This document shows, piece after piece, positions 17,237 to 26,372 of a DNA stretch of 41,681 bases (position 1 is its first letter; the number at the start of each line of letters is the position of its first letter). The DNA is from Akkermansia sp. (lineage in GTDB: Bacteria; Verrucomicrobiota; Verrucomicrobiia; Verrucomicrobiales; Akkermansiaceae), in contig JAFUQZ010000054.1 in the NCBI GenBank assembly GCA_017472085.1, forward strand, positions 1 through 41,681, read 5' to 3'. Below the pieces are notes generated by a model, which saw only the letters and a list, made by a program, of their open reading frames with translations, did no database searches and had not been told where the DNA came from. The position numbers and the translations under genes are program-made.

Positions 17237-17533
17237 TTATTTTTCCCGATTGAAAGTTAATGGGAAACCTCTTATCAGTGGAGGTTTAGTGAAGGTATGT
17301 AGAAAATAATATTCTTTGTTTTTTATGTAAAATAGACCAAATGCATCGACTCTCTTTGAGTGTTTAATTTCTATAAGATGCTTTGATAATAGTTCTTTAG
17401 CTCTAGCCGGTGAAATGTTTGCCGTTTTGATTGCTTCTCTCGACATTTCTTCGTTTAGAAAATAATCCATTTCCAGGGTGAAAAAGGAAGTAAGCGATAG
17501 AAATATTGTGTTAAGTAATATATTTATATTCAT
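17237..17533 (-). CDS. Small protein of unknown function, possible orphan immunity protein
   Basis: The 98-residue frame is AT-rich. It begins with a hydrophobic segment (residues 1-20, MNINILLNTIFLSLTSFFTL) that could be a signal sequence or anchor, followed by a polar part (EEMSREAIKTANISPARAKE, then FYIKNKEYYFLH). It lies between the ankyrin gene and the broken rhs copy. Genes at this position in Rhs loci are often immunity genes left from earlier toxin tips, which is my inference. No family is recognised. Confidence 0.45.
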   Translation of the reverse strand: MNINILLNTIFLSLTSFFTLEMDYFLNEEMSREAIKTANISPARAKELLSKHLIEIKHSKRVDAFGLFYIKNKEYYFLHTFTKPPLIRGFPLTFNREK

Positions 17534-17648
17534 ATATTATTTTGTTTTGGTTATTCAAATCTATCATATGCTAATTTTAAATGAGCGAGTGGCGCTTATG
17601 ACTATCATGTTGGTTTGGATGTATGTTGAACCCTATATATGCGTTAGC

Positions 17649-18467
17649 TTATTCCATGATGCGAATACACCAATTTTTTTGAACATAATTATATCTGTAG
17701 AGTAAAATTAAATAGTTGTAATCAGCTTCATGGATGTCCTGCTTATATAATTCTGATGTTGTTATAATGTTTCCGAATTGGATGGGATTCGAATTTTCTA
17801 TCTTTTGTAGTAATGTCAATCGTTGATTTTTTGAACTGAATAAGCAAATGAATAATTGCTGATTCCCTTTAATTTGTTTTGCTCTAAAATGAATTGTGAA
17901 CCTGTTGTCGTATTCATTTGCTTCAATTAATGCATTGTTCGTGTTTATTGTGAATGTAGGTTTGAGCATGGCGGCTGCTTGTTTGTTGCCTTCTTGTAAG
18001 GCTATTTCATAAGGTGATAAGCAATCGTTTGCGGAATACTCATCATTCGTCCGTGCGCTTTTGTTCGCTCCGAATTTGAGTAATGTTTGAATAGTTTGAA
18101 GGTTTCCTGTGGATGCTGCTTCATGGAGAGGGGTGTACCCACTCACATAGGTTCTGCTGTTAACATCTGCACCTCTATGTATGAGAGGTGCAATAGCTTT
18201 TGAAAAGCCTAGTTTGGAAGCGTAACTGATGGCATTAATTCCTTTCCCGTCTTTTGTGTTTACGTTTGCTCCCAGATTCAGAAGATTTATCGTAGCTTTG
18301 AAATCTTTTGATAAAATTGCATTGATTAGTTGTGTTCTTCCTGTATACTTGTTTCTTTTGTTTAAGTCTTTATTATTGCAGCAACATGTTTTGGTGAAAA
18401 GGTAGCATGTTGCTGCAATAGGGAATAATATGATAAAAATATAAATGTATCTCAGACAATTTTTCAT
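17649..18467 (-). CDS. Ankyrin-repeat membrane-anchored protein, likely immunity protein of the adjacent Rhs toxin
   Basis: The 272-residue protein starts with a hydrophobic segment (about 5-24, IYIFIILFPIAATCYLF) followed by three consecutive Cys, so it is probably anchored in or exported across the inner membrane. Three to four ankyrin repeats span about 44-170 (TQLINAILSKDF, LLNLGANVNTKDGKG, LIHRGADVNSRT, GYTPLHEAASTGNLQTIQTL, LLKFGANKSARTND). The C-terminal 100 residues have no recognised domain. It begins three bases after the rhs stop codon and so is cotranscribed. Ankyrin proteins are known as immunity proteins in polymorphic toxin loci. The position makes that role likely here, with the envelope anchor suggesting protection outside the cytoplasm. 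Confidence 0.75.
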   Translation of the reverse strand: MKNCLRYIYIFIILFPIAATCYLFTKTCCCNNKDLNKRNKYTGRTQLINAILSKDFKATINLLNLGANVNTKDGKGINAISYASKLGFSKAIAPLIHRGADVNSRTYVSGYTPLHEAASTGNLQTIQTLLKFGANKSARTNDEYSANDCLSPYEIALQEGNKQAAAMLKPTFTINTNNALIEANEYDNRFTIHFRAKQIKGNQQLFICLFSSKNQRLTLLQKIENSNPIQFGNIITTSELYKQDIHEADYNYLILLYRYNYVQKNWCIRIME

Positions 18468-18470
18468 CGA

Positions 18471-21400
18471 TTACTTAGGTGTATAATTGCTGTCTTTGTT
18501 GTGTCCGGGATTAGTAATTTTGCTGAAAGAACCATCGGGAAATGCTTCCACAAATCCCATAAAACATTCATCCCGTTCGCTTTTTTCTCCCCAATAATCA
18601 GGGCCGCTATTCCAGTCGCCATTTTTCTTATCGGAACAGGCTCCTGAAGCGAAAACGACTTTGCATCCGGTTGTCTTTGCAAAGCTTGATGCAAATGAGT
18701 AACCTGTTCGACACCCATAAAGCTGAATAATGCATGTTTTGCAGAACTTGATTTTATTTTCCGTTATGAGTTTTGATAAATCACTGATATTTGCGGAAAG
18801 AATATTGTCGCTGTAATCACTATCATAATAAAATCCTTCATCTGCTTCCATGTTCTCTCCTGGATATCCGTTTTGCGTGTCTGTGGTACTATGTCCGTGA
18901 CCGGCAATTGTCAAATTTTTTATGCAGTTACCACATCGCTCGTTTGTAACATCTTCTAAGGCTCTTAAAAGTTCCTGGCCATTTTGAGGCGTAAATAACC
19001 ATCTCCCTTTTGCTCCGGCATGCTTCATGAAAGTGCTGTTTTCTGCTTCATCTCCGTTAAGAAATGCAATGCCGACACCCTTAGGCCTTTCAATAGGATT
19101 ACAACATTCGTTTCCTCCTGCATTTTTGTTTATACTACTGCATTGCAGTGCTTTTTTGCCGCAGTGCGTGAGATCGAGGATGTAGAATAACCCTAAAATG
19201 TCATATTTTTCAATAGCTTTATTACTTACATACAAATATAGGTTGCTTCTCTTAGCTCTATCCCTTCCCAGCCATCTGCCGTCGGTTGGGTTGTAGTGGC
19301 GGTGGTTGTAGTAGACGAGGGCTAGTTCGGTATCATGGAATTCGCTGCTCCATTGGATGGGCTGAGTGACATCGCCACTAGCAGTTACTGCTCCATAGGG
19401 GGTGTAAGTGTAGTTCGTGCGGATGTAGCCGTGCTGGCCGTAGACTTCGCAGATGTTTTTGGTTAAATCCCAGCCGTAGGTAAACCATGTGCCGTCCTTT
19501 TGGATAGCCAAGGGACGAGTGGCGATGGGCTGAGTGGGATCCCAGGTGATGAGCCAGAGGCCGGGGTGGCTGCTGCGGGTGAGGTCGCAGCAGGCAATTT
19601 GCAGGTAGCCACGGTAGAGATAGCGATGATGGAGAGCGACGACTCCGTTGACCGTTACCTTTTTGGTGGCACGGCGGCCCATGTAGTCGTAGCTGCATTC
19701 GATGACGGTGTTGCTTTCCGTGTTGGTGAAGCTTACGGGGCGGTTTTCGGCATCGTAAGCTACAGTCCAGATACCCGTGGCGGTTTTCACGAGTGTCTGG
19801 TTACCGGCGGCATTGAAGGTGGGAGCGAAATCGCCGATAGCCGTGTACTGGTTGAGGTTGTTGGTCGAGTAGTTGGTGACTACTTCCGCAGCTTCCTGTG
19901 CCGTATTTCTATTTCCGATGTTGTCGTAGTCGTAGGCGTAGTTGCTGCCGCCGACGGTGGCGGTGGTGAGCTCGCTGCGGTTGTTGTAGCCGAAAGTGTC
20001 GTTTACCGTTTGTCCGTTTCTGGCGGTGGTTCGGGTAATCGGGCGCCCCGCAGCATCGTAGCTGTAGGTGCGGCTTGCCACTCCGGTGTTGCTGCGTTTG
20101 TAGGACATGCCGATGAGCAGGTCGCGCTTTTCCTCATAGCTGAGCGTGAGCGACATGTTATTGGGTTTGGTGAGCGTTTGCAGCAGGTGCGTGCCGGGCA
20201 GATAGGCGTAGCTGAATGTCTTCTGCGCTCCGCCGAACAGGAAGCCTGCGGTGGCGATGCGCCCATCCGTGCCGTAGCCGGTTGAAACGGTCTGCTGCAC
20301 CGAACCGTTGTTGGCATAGGTATAGCCGGAGGTGCGGCCATAGTCATCCCGCAGTTCCGTGACAAGATGTGTCCTGCCGCCTGCAAGCAGACTATCCGAC
20401 TCCTGTTCACCGTAGGCATTGTAACCAATGGTGCGGGTTCCTGCGGCATCCGTCACCTGCGTGAGTTGACCGAGGTGGTTGTAGGAATAGGTGCGAGGTG
20501 TTGTATTATCCGAATAAGTTGTACCCAGCAGCAGCCCGCGGGCGTGTTCATAGGTATGGGTTTTGACTTTGCCGCGGGCGTCTGTTTCCGTCAGCAGGCG
20601 GTTGTAGGCATCGTAGGTTTTCAGCACGGATGAGTTGTCCGCGTAGACCTTGGCGGTCTCCAATCCGGAGGCGTCGTGGTAGGTCCAGGTGGTGACATCC
20701 CCAGCCGCCGTTCTTTCGGAGCTCTGGCTTGGCAAGTTGTCCGTTACAGTCGGGTCTGTGGTAATGACTGCATCCGGGCAGCGGAAAGTGGTGAGCGAGG
20801 TCATGCGGTCGGCGGCGTCGTAAGCGAAGAGGGCGGGCTGAATGCCTGTGCCCCATTCGGCGACCTTGCGGCCGCGTTCATCGTAGCGGTAGCAGGTGGT
20901 GTTCCCCTGCGCGTCCGTTACCGTGGCGGGCAGGCCATGCGCCGGGTCGTAGGTGGTCGAGGTGGTATTACCGGCGGCATCCGTGACGGAGATCGTGCGG
21001 CCTGCGGTGTCCGTGAGCGTGGTGGTGGAGTTGCCGCGGGCATCCGTGTGGGTGATGGTCATGCCGGAGACGGTGTAGACCCGGGTGGAGGTGGTGGTGA
21101 CACCTGCGTTATCCGACTGCGAGATGACAAAACCATCCACGCTCACCGTGGCAGCGGTGATGTCGGAGGTGGGCAGGGAGGTGTAGCGGGTTCGTTTCGT
21201 AGCTGCATTATAGACAGACCATTGGGCAGAGGTCAAGTTTCTTTCATTGATGGAAATCGATTTGCTTTCCAAGGAGTCGGAGAGTTGTGAGACGAGCTGT
21301 TTCTGCAGCGAGATGAGCGGGGAGCCCGCAGCGTTGTAGCGGGTGCGGGTGAGGACGGAGAAGATGCCGTCCTCCAGGGATTCCGCGCCGTAGGCATAGA

Positions 21401-24400
21401 CCTCCGTGGGGGAATTGGTTTCATCCGGTTCTTCGGCGAGGGAAAGCGTCTTTTTGGTGACATTACCCATGGAGTCATACTCAAAGAGCGTGGCGGCGGT
21501 GGGTGTGGTGTTCCATCCTGTGTCCTGATAGCTCTTGGTAATCTGCCCCTTGGCGTTGTACTCATTGCGGGTATAGATGAAACCGGAGACGGAGGCCGCG
21601 GCCTCCACCAGCAGCTCATCAAAGCCGTTGGTGATGGATTGCGACAAGGTTGTCTGATTATCCCCCAGCTTCACCGTCTCGCGGAGGTTGCTGCCGCTGA
21701 CATCGTAGACATGATACAGTTCCCGCTGCCCGGTGCCGGAGAGGTGGGCGATGCTGCCGTCCGTGTTGCGGGTGGTGATGAGCGTGGCGCCGGAGGGGGT
21801 GGTGACGGTGGTGGTCAGTCCGTCCGCGCTGTAGGCTGTGGTGGTGGTGCGCCCCGCTTCATCCGTGGTGGCGATGGTGCGCCCGGCGGCATCGTAGACC
21901 GTGGAGCGGGTAGTGGTCATGGCACCGGTGCGGGTAATCGTGGAAGTTACACGGCCTGCGGCATCGCGAACAAACTCGGTGATGGTTTCCGGGGTGATGC
22001 AGGTGTCACCATCGTAGACGGCGGCACGGGAGATTTCCGTGAGGCGTCGGGCGGAGTCGTAGGTATAATCCGTGCGGACGCCGTCCTCATCAATTTCCCA
22101 GAGGACATCACCCGTGCAGGAGAGTGCCTGCGAAGAGCTGCGCCCGTTGTCCCGGACGCTGCCGCAGAGGCGGTTCTGCGTATCGTAGGAATGGTTCACG
22201 CCGCTGAGCTTTGCCCATGTGCCGGAGGAGAGCAGGAGATACACCTCCTCGCGCACCGTGTTGCCGGCGGCGTTGATGAAGCGCACCGTTCGGCGGGACT
22301 GCCCCGGCACGGGGATGCCCTCCACCTGCGTTTCCGTGGTGATGGAGTAGATAGCACCGTGGTCGGAGGTGGCGGTGTAGGAGTAAAGCGTCTGAATGCC
22401 ATCCTTGCCCTGGGTCATGTGCAGACGCCCGCGGCAGAGCGGTTCCGGGGCGGAATCTGTCCAGGTCTCGGTTACTTCGAGGTGCGTGTGGGAGGAACCC
22501 GTGGCGGTGGTGCGGATTTCCTCGCGGCGCAGGCCGTTGGCGGTGGAATAGGTGTGGGACTCCGTGCTGAGTCTGAGGAGGGAGGAAGCCCCGGGTTGCC
22601 GCAGCCAGCGAGTGACGGAGGCGAGCTCCGCAGAATAGCGCGAGGCAGAGGAATAGGTATAGGTGTATTCCGTGATGAGTGTGCAGCCGCCGGCACGCCA
22701 GGGTTCAATGGTGCGCTCCACGCGCCCGAAGGAGTCGTACTGGTACTCCGAGCGATGACCGTTGGGAGAAGTTTGTACGAGCAGATTGCCCACGCCGTCG
22801 TACTCATAGGAGGTGGTCTGAGCCTCCGGTGAGCCATAGCCCACCACGCGGGTGAGCAGCAGCGCCCCCATGGGGGAATCCTGGTAGATTTCACAGATGC
22901 AGGAGGCAGTGACACCGCCCCGGCTGATGGTGGTGACCAGCTGCCGCACCTCGAAGTCGGTCTCGGAGCCGGGTTCCAGAATGGTGCAGACCCGGGAGGT
23001 GGTGACGGCCTCCTCCGCCGTGCCTTTCATCAGACTCCACGCGCCGTCCGCCCCCATGCTCCAGGTGCAGACATAGTCTTCGCGCCCGGGAGTCTTTTCC
23101 ACGATGGTGAGGGCGGATTCGGCACAGGAAATGGTGAAAGTCTTGAACGCGGTTCCCGGCACGGGGATGAAGCAGCCGGACTCGTCTGTGCCGGAGATGT
23201 TCTCCGCAGTATAGAGACGGATGGAGTAGCCGGAAGCGGTGATGTCCTCGATGTTGAGCAGCCCATCCCAGAGACTCCAAATCTGGCGAAGGGAGTCGTC
23301 CTCCGGGTTACGGTTGACGATGAGATAGTCCGAGACATCGGTGATAGTGACCTGCTCCGGTGAGGTGTAGGAGAGCAGGGCGCCGGAAGAAGCATCGAAT
23401 ACCCAGGCGACGCCGGAGCTGTCCTGCCATTTGAGGGAGGTGACCACCTCATTCTCATCTGTGGTGAGAGATACCAGTCCCTTGCCGGCAGAGTCCACGC
23501 CGATGGGGGCGATGGTGCCGTCCGTATAGCAGCGCAGGGCAATAATGCGGTCGCCGATGTGAATCTCCAATTTAGCACCCGGTACAATACCTTCGGTCGG
23601 GATGGCAAGGGAGGCCAGCATGGGGTGGTTGAAAGCCAGGGCAGCCGGGTAGGCGAGTGAGGTATCGAAAGCATCCGTATAGAGCTGCACCTTGCCGGTG
23701 AGCAGAGCGCCCAGGCCACGCAGAGTACCCACATTGCAGGACCAGAGCATGCTGTCCTCTGTCAGCTCTGCTGCCACGGCAGAACCCGCAGAGGAGGTGG
23801 TAGCTGAGGTAGCGCCGGAGCTGCGGGCAACGGGCGGTTCCTGTCCGCCCTCAGCTGAGCAGGAAGAGCCGTTGCAGGAGGAGCAGGGCTGCGGTTCCTT
23901 TTTGCCGCCCGGTTCCAGCTCCACCGCGCGGTAGGAATAGACGCAGACGATTTGGTTCATATCCGCATCCGGCATGGTGATGTTGGTGTAAGTGAAGCCG
24001 AGATTGTGCATGCCGGACGAGACGGGCACGCAGCGGGAGCCGCCCCATGCGGTGTGTCCGCCATAGGGGCCGGTCGGCGCGGCGGTGGCGGTGGTGAAAT
24101 TCATGACCATGGCGCCGTCCACGGAGGCTGTGCCCCAGTCTTCTACGGTATAAGAGAGTTGGAGTTGTGCCCGGATGGGGGTGGGCATGCCCTGTTCATT
24201 GACCCCCATGGGAATGAATACCCGGGCAGACAGAGAAAAGGCTTCACCGTTGGTGGGCGGAGGCTGGCTGCGGTCATCGCCGCCGAATGTGATGATTTGA
24301 CCGGGTTGGACGGGCTCTTCATCCGCAAGGACGGAGGCAGCAGCGGCAGGAACGATGCCGGAGGCGTCGAACCACTTTTTATAGGGAGGGATGGCATTCA

Positions 24401-24401
24401 T
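18471..24401 (-). CDS. rhs: Rhs polymorphic toxin with caspase-like (DUF4347-like) C-terminal tip
   Basis: The 1976-residue protein has an N-terminal region without an evident signal peptide (1-160), a Cys-rich linker (CSSCNGSSCS, near 175-185), a beta-rich plug-like region to about 500, and some 1100 residues of YD/RHS repeats (YDSMGNV, YDAAGRTI, YDERGRKV). It then has the RHS-associated core ending near 1737 (YYNHRHYNPTDGRWLGRDR, then YDILGL, a degenerate form of the DPxGL cleavage site). The last 239 residues (1738-1976) are the variable tip. NLTIAGHGHS (H1835 or H1837) and IIQLYGCRTGYSFASSF (C1897), then GCKVVFASG, match the His-Cys dyad layout of DUF4347/caspase-clan peptidases. It is also Cys-rich. 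The tip therefore probably is a protease toxin. The secretion route is unknown, and no T6SS genes are in the window. Confidence 0.85.
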   Translation of the reverse strand: MNAIPPYKKWFDASGIVPAAAASVLADEEPVQPGQIITFGGDDRSQPPPTNGEAFSLSARVFIPMGVNEQGMPTPIRAQLQLSYTVEDWGTASVDGAMVMNFTTATAAPTGPYGGHTAWGGSRCVPVSSGMHNLGFTYTNITMPDADMNQIVCVYSYRAVELEPGGKKEPQPCSSCNGSSCSAEGGQEPPVARSSGATSATTSSAGSAVAAELTEDSMLWSCNVGTLRGLGALLTGKVQLYTDAFDTSLAYPAALAFNHPMLASLAIPTEGIVPGAKLEIHIGDRIIALRCYTDGTIAPIGVDSAGKGLVSLTTDENEVVTSLKWQDSSGVAWVFDASSGALLSYTSPEQVTITDVSDYLIVNRNPEDDSLRQIWSLWDGLLNIEDITASGYSIRLYTAENISGTDESGCFIPVPGTAFKTFTISCAESALTIVEKTPGREDYVCTWSMGADGAWSLMKGTAEEAVTTSRVCTILEPGSETDFEVRQLVTTISRGGVTASCICEIYQDSPMGALLLTRVVGYGSPEAQTTSYEYDGVGNLLVQTSPNGHRSEYQYDSFGRVERTIEPWRAGGCTLITEYTYTYSSASRYSAELASVTRWLRQPGASSLLRLSTESHTYSTANGLRREEIRTTATGSSHTHLEVTETWTDSAPEPLCRGRLHMTQGKDGIQTLYSYTATSDHGAIYSITTETQVEGIPVPGQSRRTVRFINAAGNTVREEVYLLLSSGTWAKLSGVNHSYDTQNRLCGSVRDNGRSSSQALSCTGDVLWEIDEDGVRTDYTYDSARRLTEISRAAVYDGDTCITPETITEFVRDAAGRVTSTITRTGAMTTTRSTVYDAAGRTIATTDEAGRTTTTAYSADGLTTTVTTPSGATLITTRNTDGSIAHLSGTGQRELYHVYDVSGSNLRETVKLGDNQTTLSQSITNGFDELLVEAAASVSGFIYTRNEYNAKGQITKSYQDTGWNTTPTAATLFEYDSMGNVTKKTLSLAEEPDETNSPTEVYAYGAESLEDGIFSVLTRTRYNAAGSPLISLQKQLVSQLSDSLESKSISINERNLTSAQWSVYNAATKRTRYTSLPTSDITAATVSVDGFVISQSDNAGVTTTSTRVYTVSGMTITHTDARGNSTTTLTDTAGRTISVTDAAGNTTSTTYDPAHGLPATVTDAQGNTTCYRYDERGRKVAEWGTGIQPALFAYDAADRMTSLTTFRCPDAVITTDPTVTDNLPSQSSERTAAGDVTTWTYHDASGLETAKVYADNSSVLKTYDAYNRLLTETDARGKVKTHTYEHARGLLLGTTYSDNTTPRTYSYNHLGQLTQVTDAAGTRTIGYNAYGEQESDSLLAGGRTHLVTELRDDYGRTSGYTYANNGSVQQTVSTGYGTDGRIATAGFLFGGAQKTFSYAYLPGTHLLQTLTKPNNMSLTLSYEEKRDLLIGMSYKRSNTGVASRTYSYDAAGRPITRTTARNGQTVNDTFGYNNRSELTTATVGGSNYAYDYDNIGNRNTAQEAAEVVTNYSTNNLNQYTAIGDFAPTFNAAGNQTLVKTATGIWTVAYDAENRPVSFTNTESNTVIECSYDYMGRRATKKVTVNGVVALHHRYLYRGYLQIACCDLTRSSHPGLWLITWDPTQPIATRPLAIQKDGTWFTYGWDLTKNICEVYGQHGYIRTNYTYTPYGAVTASGDVTQPIQWSSEFHDTELALVYYNHRHYNPTDGRWLGRDRAKRSNLYLYVSNKAIEKYDILGLFYILDLTHCGKKALQCSSINKNAGGNECCNPIERPKGVGIAFLNGDEAENSTFMKHAGAKGRWLFTPQNGQELLRALEDVTNERCGNCIKNLTIAGHGHSTTDTQNGYPGENMEADEGFYYDSDYSDNILSANISDLSKLITENKIKFCKTCIIQLYGCRTGYSFASSFAKTTGCKVVFASGACSDKKNGDWNSGPDYWGEKSERDECFMGFVEAFPDGSFSKITNPGHNKDSNYTPK

Positions 24402-24491
24402 GGTCTGAAGGTTGTTTTGGTGATGGGGAAGAGGGTGCAGGCCGACAGGTCGTCTGACGCTTACATAAGAGTTAAGTCGCCCCGAGGGGAT

Positions 24492-24566
24492 AATCCGCCA
24501 CTTTTTTGCATTTTTTTGAAAGAAAGTGATTTTTTTCTGACATTTTTTGTCAGGAAGTGGCGGATT
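24492..24566. promoter_or_regulatory. Divergent control region with 12-bp inverted repeat
   Basis: A perfect inverted repeat, aatccgccactt (24492-24503) and aagtggcggatt (24555-24566), brackets 51 bases of T-rich sequence that includes a small hairpin (ctgaca 24537-24542, tgtcag 24548-24553). It lies between rhs (minus) and the sigma-factor operon (plus). It could be an operator pair for a dimeric regulator or a long hairpin. No clear sigma-70 promoter is visible in either direction. Confidence 0.5.
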
Positions 24567-24601
24567 GAGGGGCGGGGAGGATTAATAAGGGTGACGAAAG
24601 C

Positions 24602-25126
24602 ATGTTGTCAGGATTTTTCCAGCGCAGGGAAAAACGGCTTCGGCAGGAAATCGAGGAATGGTTCCTGTCGATGCAGCACCGTCTGCTGGCGTATGCCCGA
24701 CAACAGTCTGATGATGTGACGGATGTGGAATTGCTGCTGGCCGAAGTGATGAGCCGGGTGACGGCGGCTTATTGTGCCGGCCGGGTGGAGAAGGAGGGGG
24801 TGTTGCCGTATGCGCTGCGCTCTCTGCGCAATGCTGCGATGCAGGCACGAAGCCGCAACATGCGGCGCAGAGAGGTGGAAAGCGTCTACAGTCGAGAAGA
24901 ACAGGAACGACAGCGGGGGGATGCCGCGGCCGGAGACCTGATGCATGAGCTGGCTCAGCTTGTGCATCAACTGCCGGAGGAGGAGGCCCATGTGCTGACA
25001 CTGCGCATCTGGGATGAACGGAGTTTTGCCGATGTGGCGCGGGAGCTGGGATTGCCGGAATCGACCGTGCGGCGTCGCTATGCTGCGGCATTGGAACGAA
25101 TCAGAACAATAATGAACCAATCATGA
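24602..25126 (+). CDS. ECF-type sigma factor
   Basis: The 174-residue sigma-70 family protein has a region 2-like helical part at about 15-75 (WFLSMQHRLLAYARQQSDDVTDVE) and a region 4 helix-turn-helix at about 125-170 (HVLTLRIWDERSFADVARELGLPESTVRRRYAAA is the recognisable block, spanning 130-163). The start is supported by AAGGGTG upstream of the ATG. Its stop overlaps the ATG of the next gene by four bases. ECF sigma factors are usually held by a cotranscribed membrane anti-sigma factor and respond to envelope signals. Here the next gene is a single-span protein that fits that place. The target promoters are unknown. Confidence 0.85.
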   Translation: MLSGFFQRREKRLRQEIEEWFLSMQHRLLAYARQQSDDVTDVELLLAEVMSRVTAAYCAGRVEKEGVLPYALRSLRNAAMQARSRNMRRREVESVYSREEQERQRGDAAAGDLMHELAQLVHQLPEEEAHVLTLRIWDERSFADVARELGLPESTVRRRYAAALERIRTIMNQS

Positions 25127-25545
25127 ACAGAGAAACATACAGCACGGAAGATGTGGAGAGGATGCTCCACTCCCTTGCCCGGCGGCATAAGGGCAGGATG
25201 GATGACGCCATGAGTCGCCGCCTGCTGGCGGTGGTGCATGCGGAAGCCGACCGGGCGCTTCAACGCAGGCGTTACCGCGCGATGCTGCCGTGGGCAGCGG
25301 TACTGACGGTTGCTGCCGTGGCGGTGGGGCTGTTGCTGCCGGGATGGGAGACGGAAGTGGCGAATACTGCTTCACGACTTCAACGACCGTATATGCGGGA
25401 AATGAAGTTGGAAGAGCTGGAGAATCCCGCAGTCGGAGGTATCTGTTCCGCGCCGAATGTGGTATATATCGGCAGCCGGGGTGAGGAATGCGGGGTGGCT
25501 TGCCCGGAATCGTTTGATATAGAATTGTATAACGTGCCATTATAA
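25123..25545 (+). CDS. Single-span membrane protein, candidate anti-sigma factor
   Basis: This 140-residue protein has a charged cytoplasmic part (1-50, with DVERMLHSLARRHKGRMDDA), a membrane span at about 55-73 (MLPWAAVLTVAAVAVGLLLP) and a periplasmic part of about 65 residues with three Cys (ICSAPN, EECGVACPE). Start and stop codons overlap with the sigma-factor gene (ATGA, 25123-25126), so translation is coupled. Size, topology and position fit an anti-sigma factor, but no zinc-binding HxxxCxxC motif is visible in the cytoplasmic part, so the role is inferred from context. Confidence 0.65.
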   Translation: MNRETYSTEDVERMLHSLARRHKGRMDDAMSRRLLAVVHAEADRALQRRRYRAMLPWAAVLTVAAVAVGLLLPGWETEVANTASRLQRPYMREMKLEELENPAVGGICSAPNVVYIGSRGEECGVACPESFDIELYNVPL

Positions 25546-25563
25546 TTCAAGGAGACGGATGCC

Positions 25564-26325
25564 ATGAAACGCCGGTTGACAATAGCTCTGCTGCTGATGA
25601 TGTGTTCCCTGTTCGGGGAACACAGGCCTCAGGCTGTTGTTTCTTCCGAGGCGGCGGTAGAACTGGTATCGGATATTTTCCTGGGGGTTGATACCGCCGA
25701 AATGAGCACGGATGAGCGGTTGGCACAGAGGACGGCACTGCCGCCGCAGCAGGGACTGAAGGTTTGCGGTGTGGTGCCGGGCAGTCCTGCTGCAACGGCC
25801 GGATTAAAAGCAGGAGATGTGCTGCTGCTGCTCAATGGATATCCGGTTGATGGCAGGGAGGATTTGTTGATGAGTATGCGGTACAGCCGACCCGGGCATA
25901 TTGTTCATCTGAGCGTCCTGCGAGCAGGTCGACATCTGGCGGTGCCGGTGAAGTTGGCAGCGCGGCCGAAACCGGTAGCCGTCGGGCGTATTGTTCCGCA
26001 TGAACGGAAACTTACCGATGTGGCTTCTCTGTCACAACATCAGGGACGGGTTGCCCTGTTGTTGTCTCAGCCGAATGCGGACGTGTCTGCCGTTCATCGT
26101 GAACTGGATGCCATTTGCGCTCTGCCTGATGTAGCCTCCCGCTCGGGTGATATCCGTCTGTTCTATCGCATCGGCAGCGGATATCTGACTGTGTCCCGGC
26201 ATCAGGGCAATATCACAGTCGCTCTGCATGAACCCGGTAAAACGCAGAAATGGCCGCTGCTGCGCTCCGGTGGCGACTTGCCGGCAGCACTGCGGATCCG
26301 ATTCAATTCTGTCGGCAGTAAATGA
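25564..26325 (+). CDS. Secreted PDZ-domain protein
   Basis: The 253-residue protein has a signal peptide (MKRRLTIALLLMMCSLFGEH) and one PDZ domain at about 60-132 (GLKVCGVVPGSPAATAGLKAGDVLLLLNG, recognisable in parts, and MSMRYSRPGHIVHLSVLRAG). The C-terminal 120 residues have no recognised domain. No protease domain is present, so it binds rather than cuts. It is the third gene of the sigma-factor unit, 18 bases after the membrane protein. A PDZ protein could sense misfolded C-termini and inform site-1-type cleavage of the anti-sigma factor, as in the RpoE/DegS pathway. That link is analogy only. Confidence 0.75.
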   Translation: MKRRLTIALLLMMCSLFGEHRPQAVVSSEAAVELVSDIFLGVDTAEMSTDERLAQRTALPPQQGLKVCGVVPGSPAATAGLKAGDVLLLLNGYPVDGREDLLMSMRYSRPGHIVHLSVLRAGRHLAVPVKLAARPKPVAVGRIVPHERKLTDVASLSQHQGRVALLLSQPNADVSAVHRELDAICALPDVASRSGDIRLFYRIGSGYLTVSRHQGNITVALHEPGKTQKWPLLRSGGDLPAALRIRFNSVGSK

Positions 26326-26372
26326 GGATTTTGTCCTGCAAAAAAACAGAAAACAGGCCGGAGTGGGGGCAA

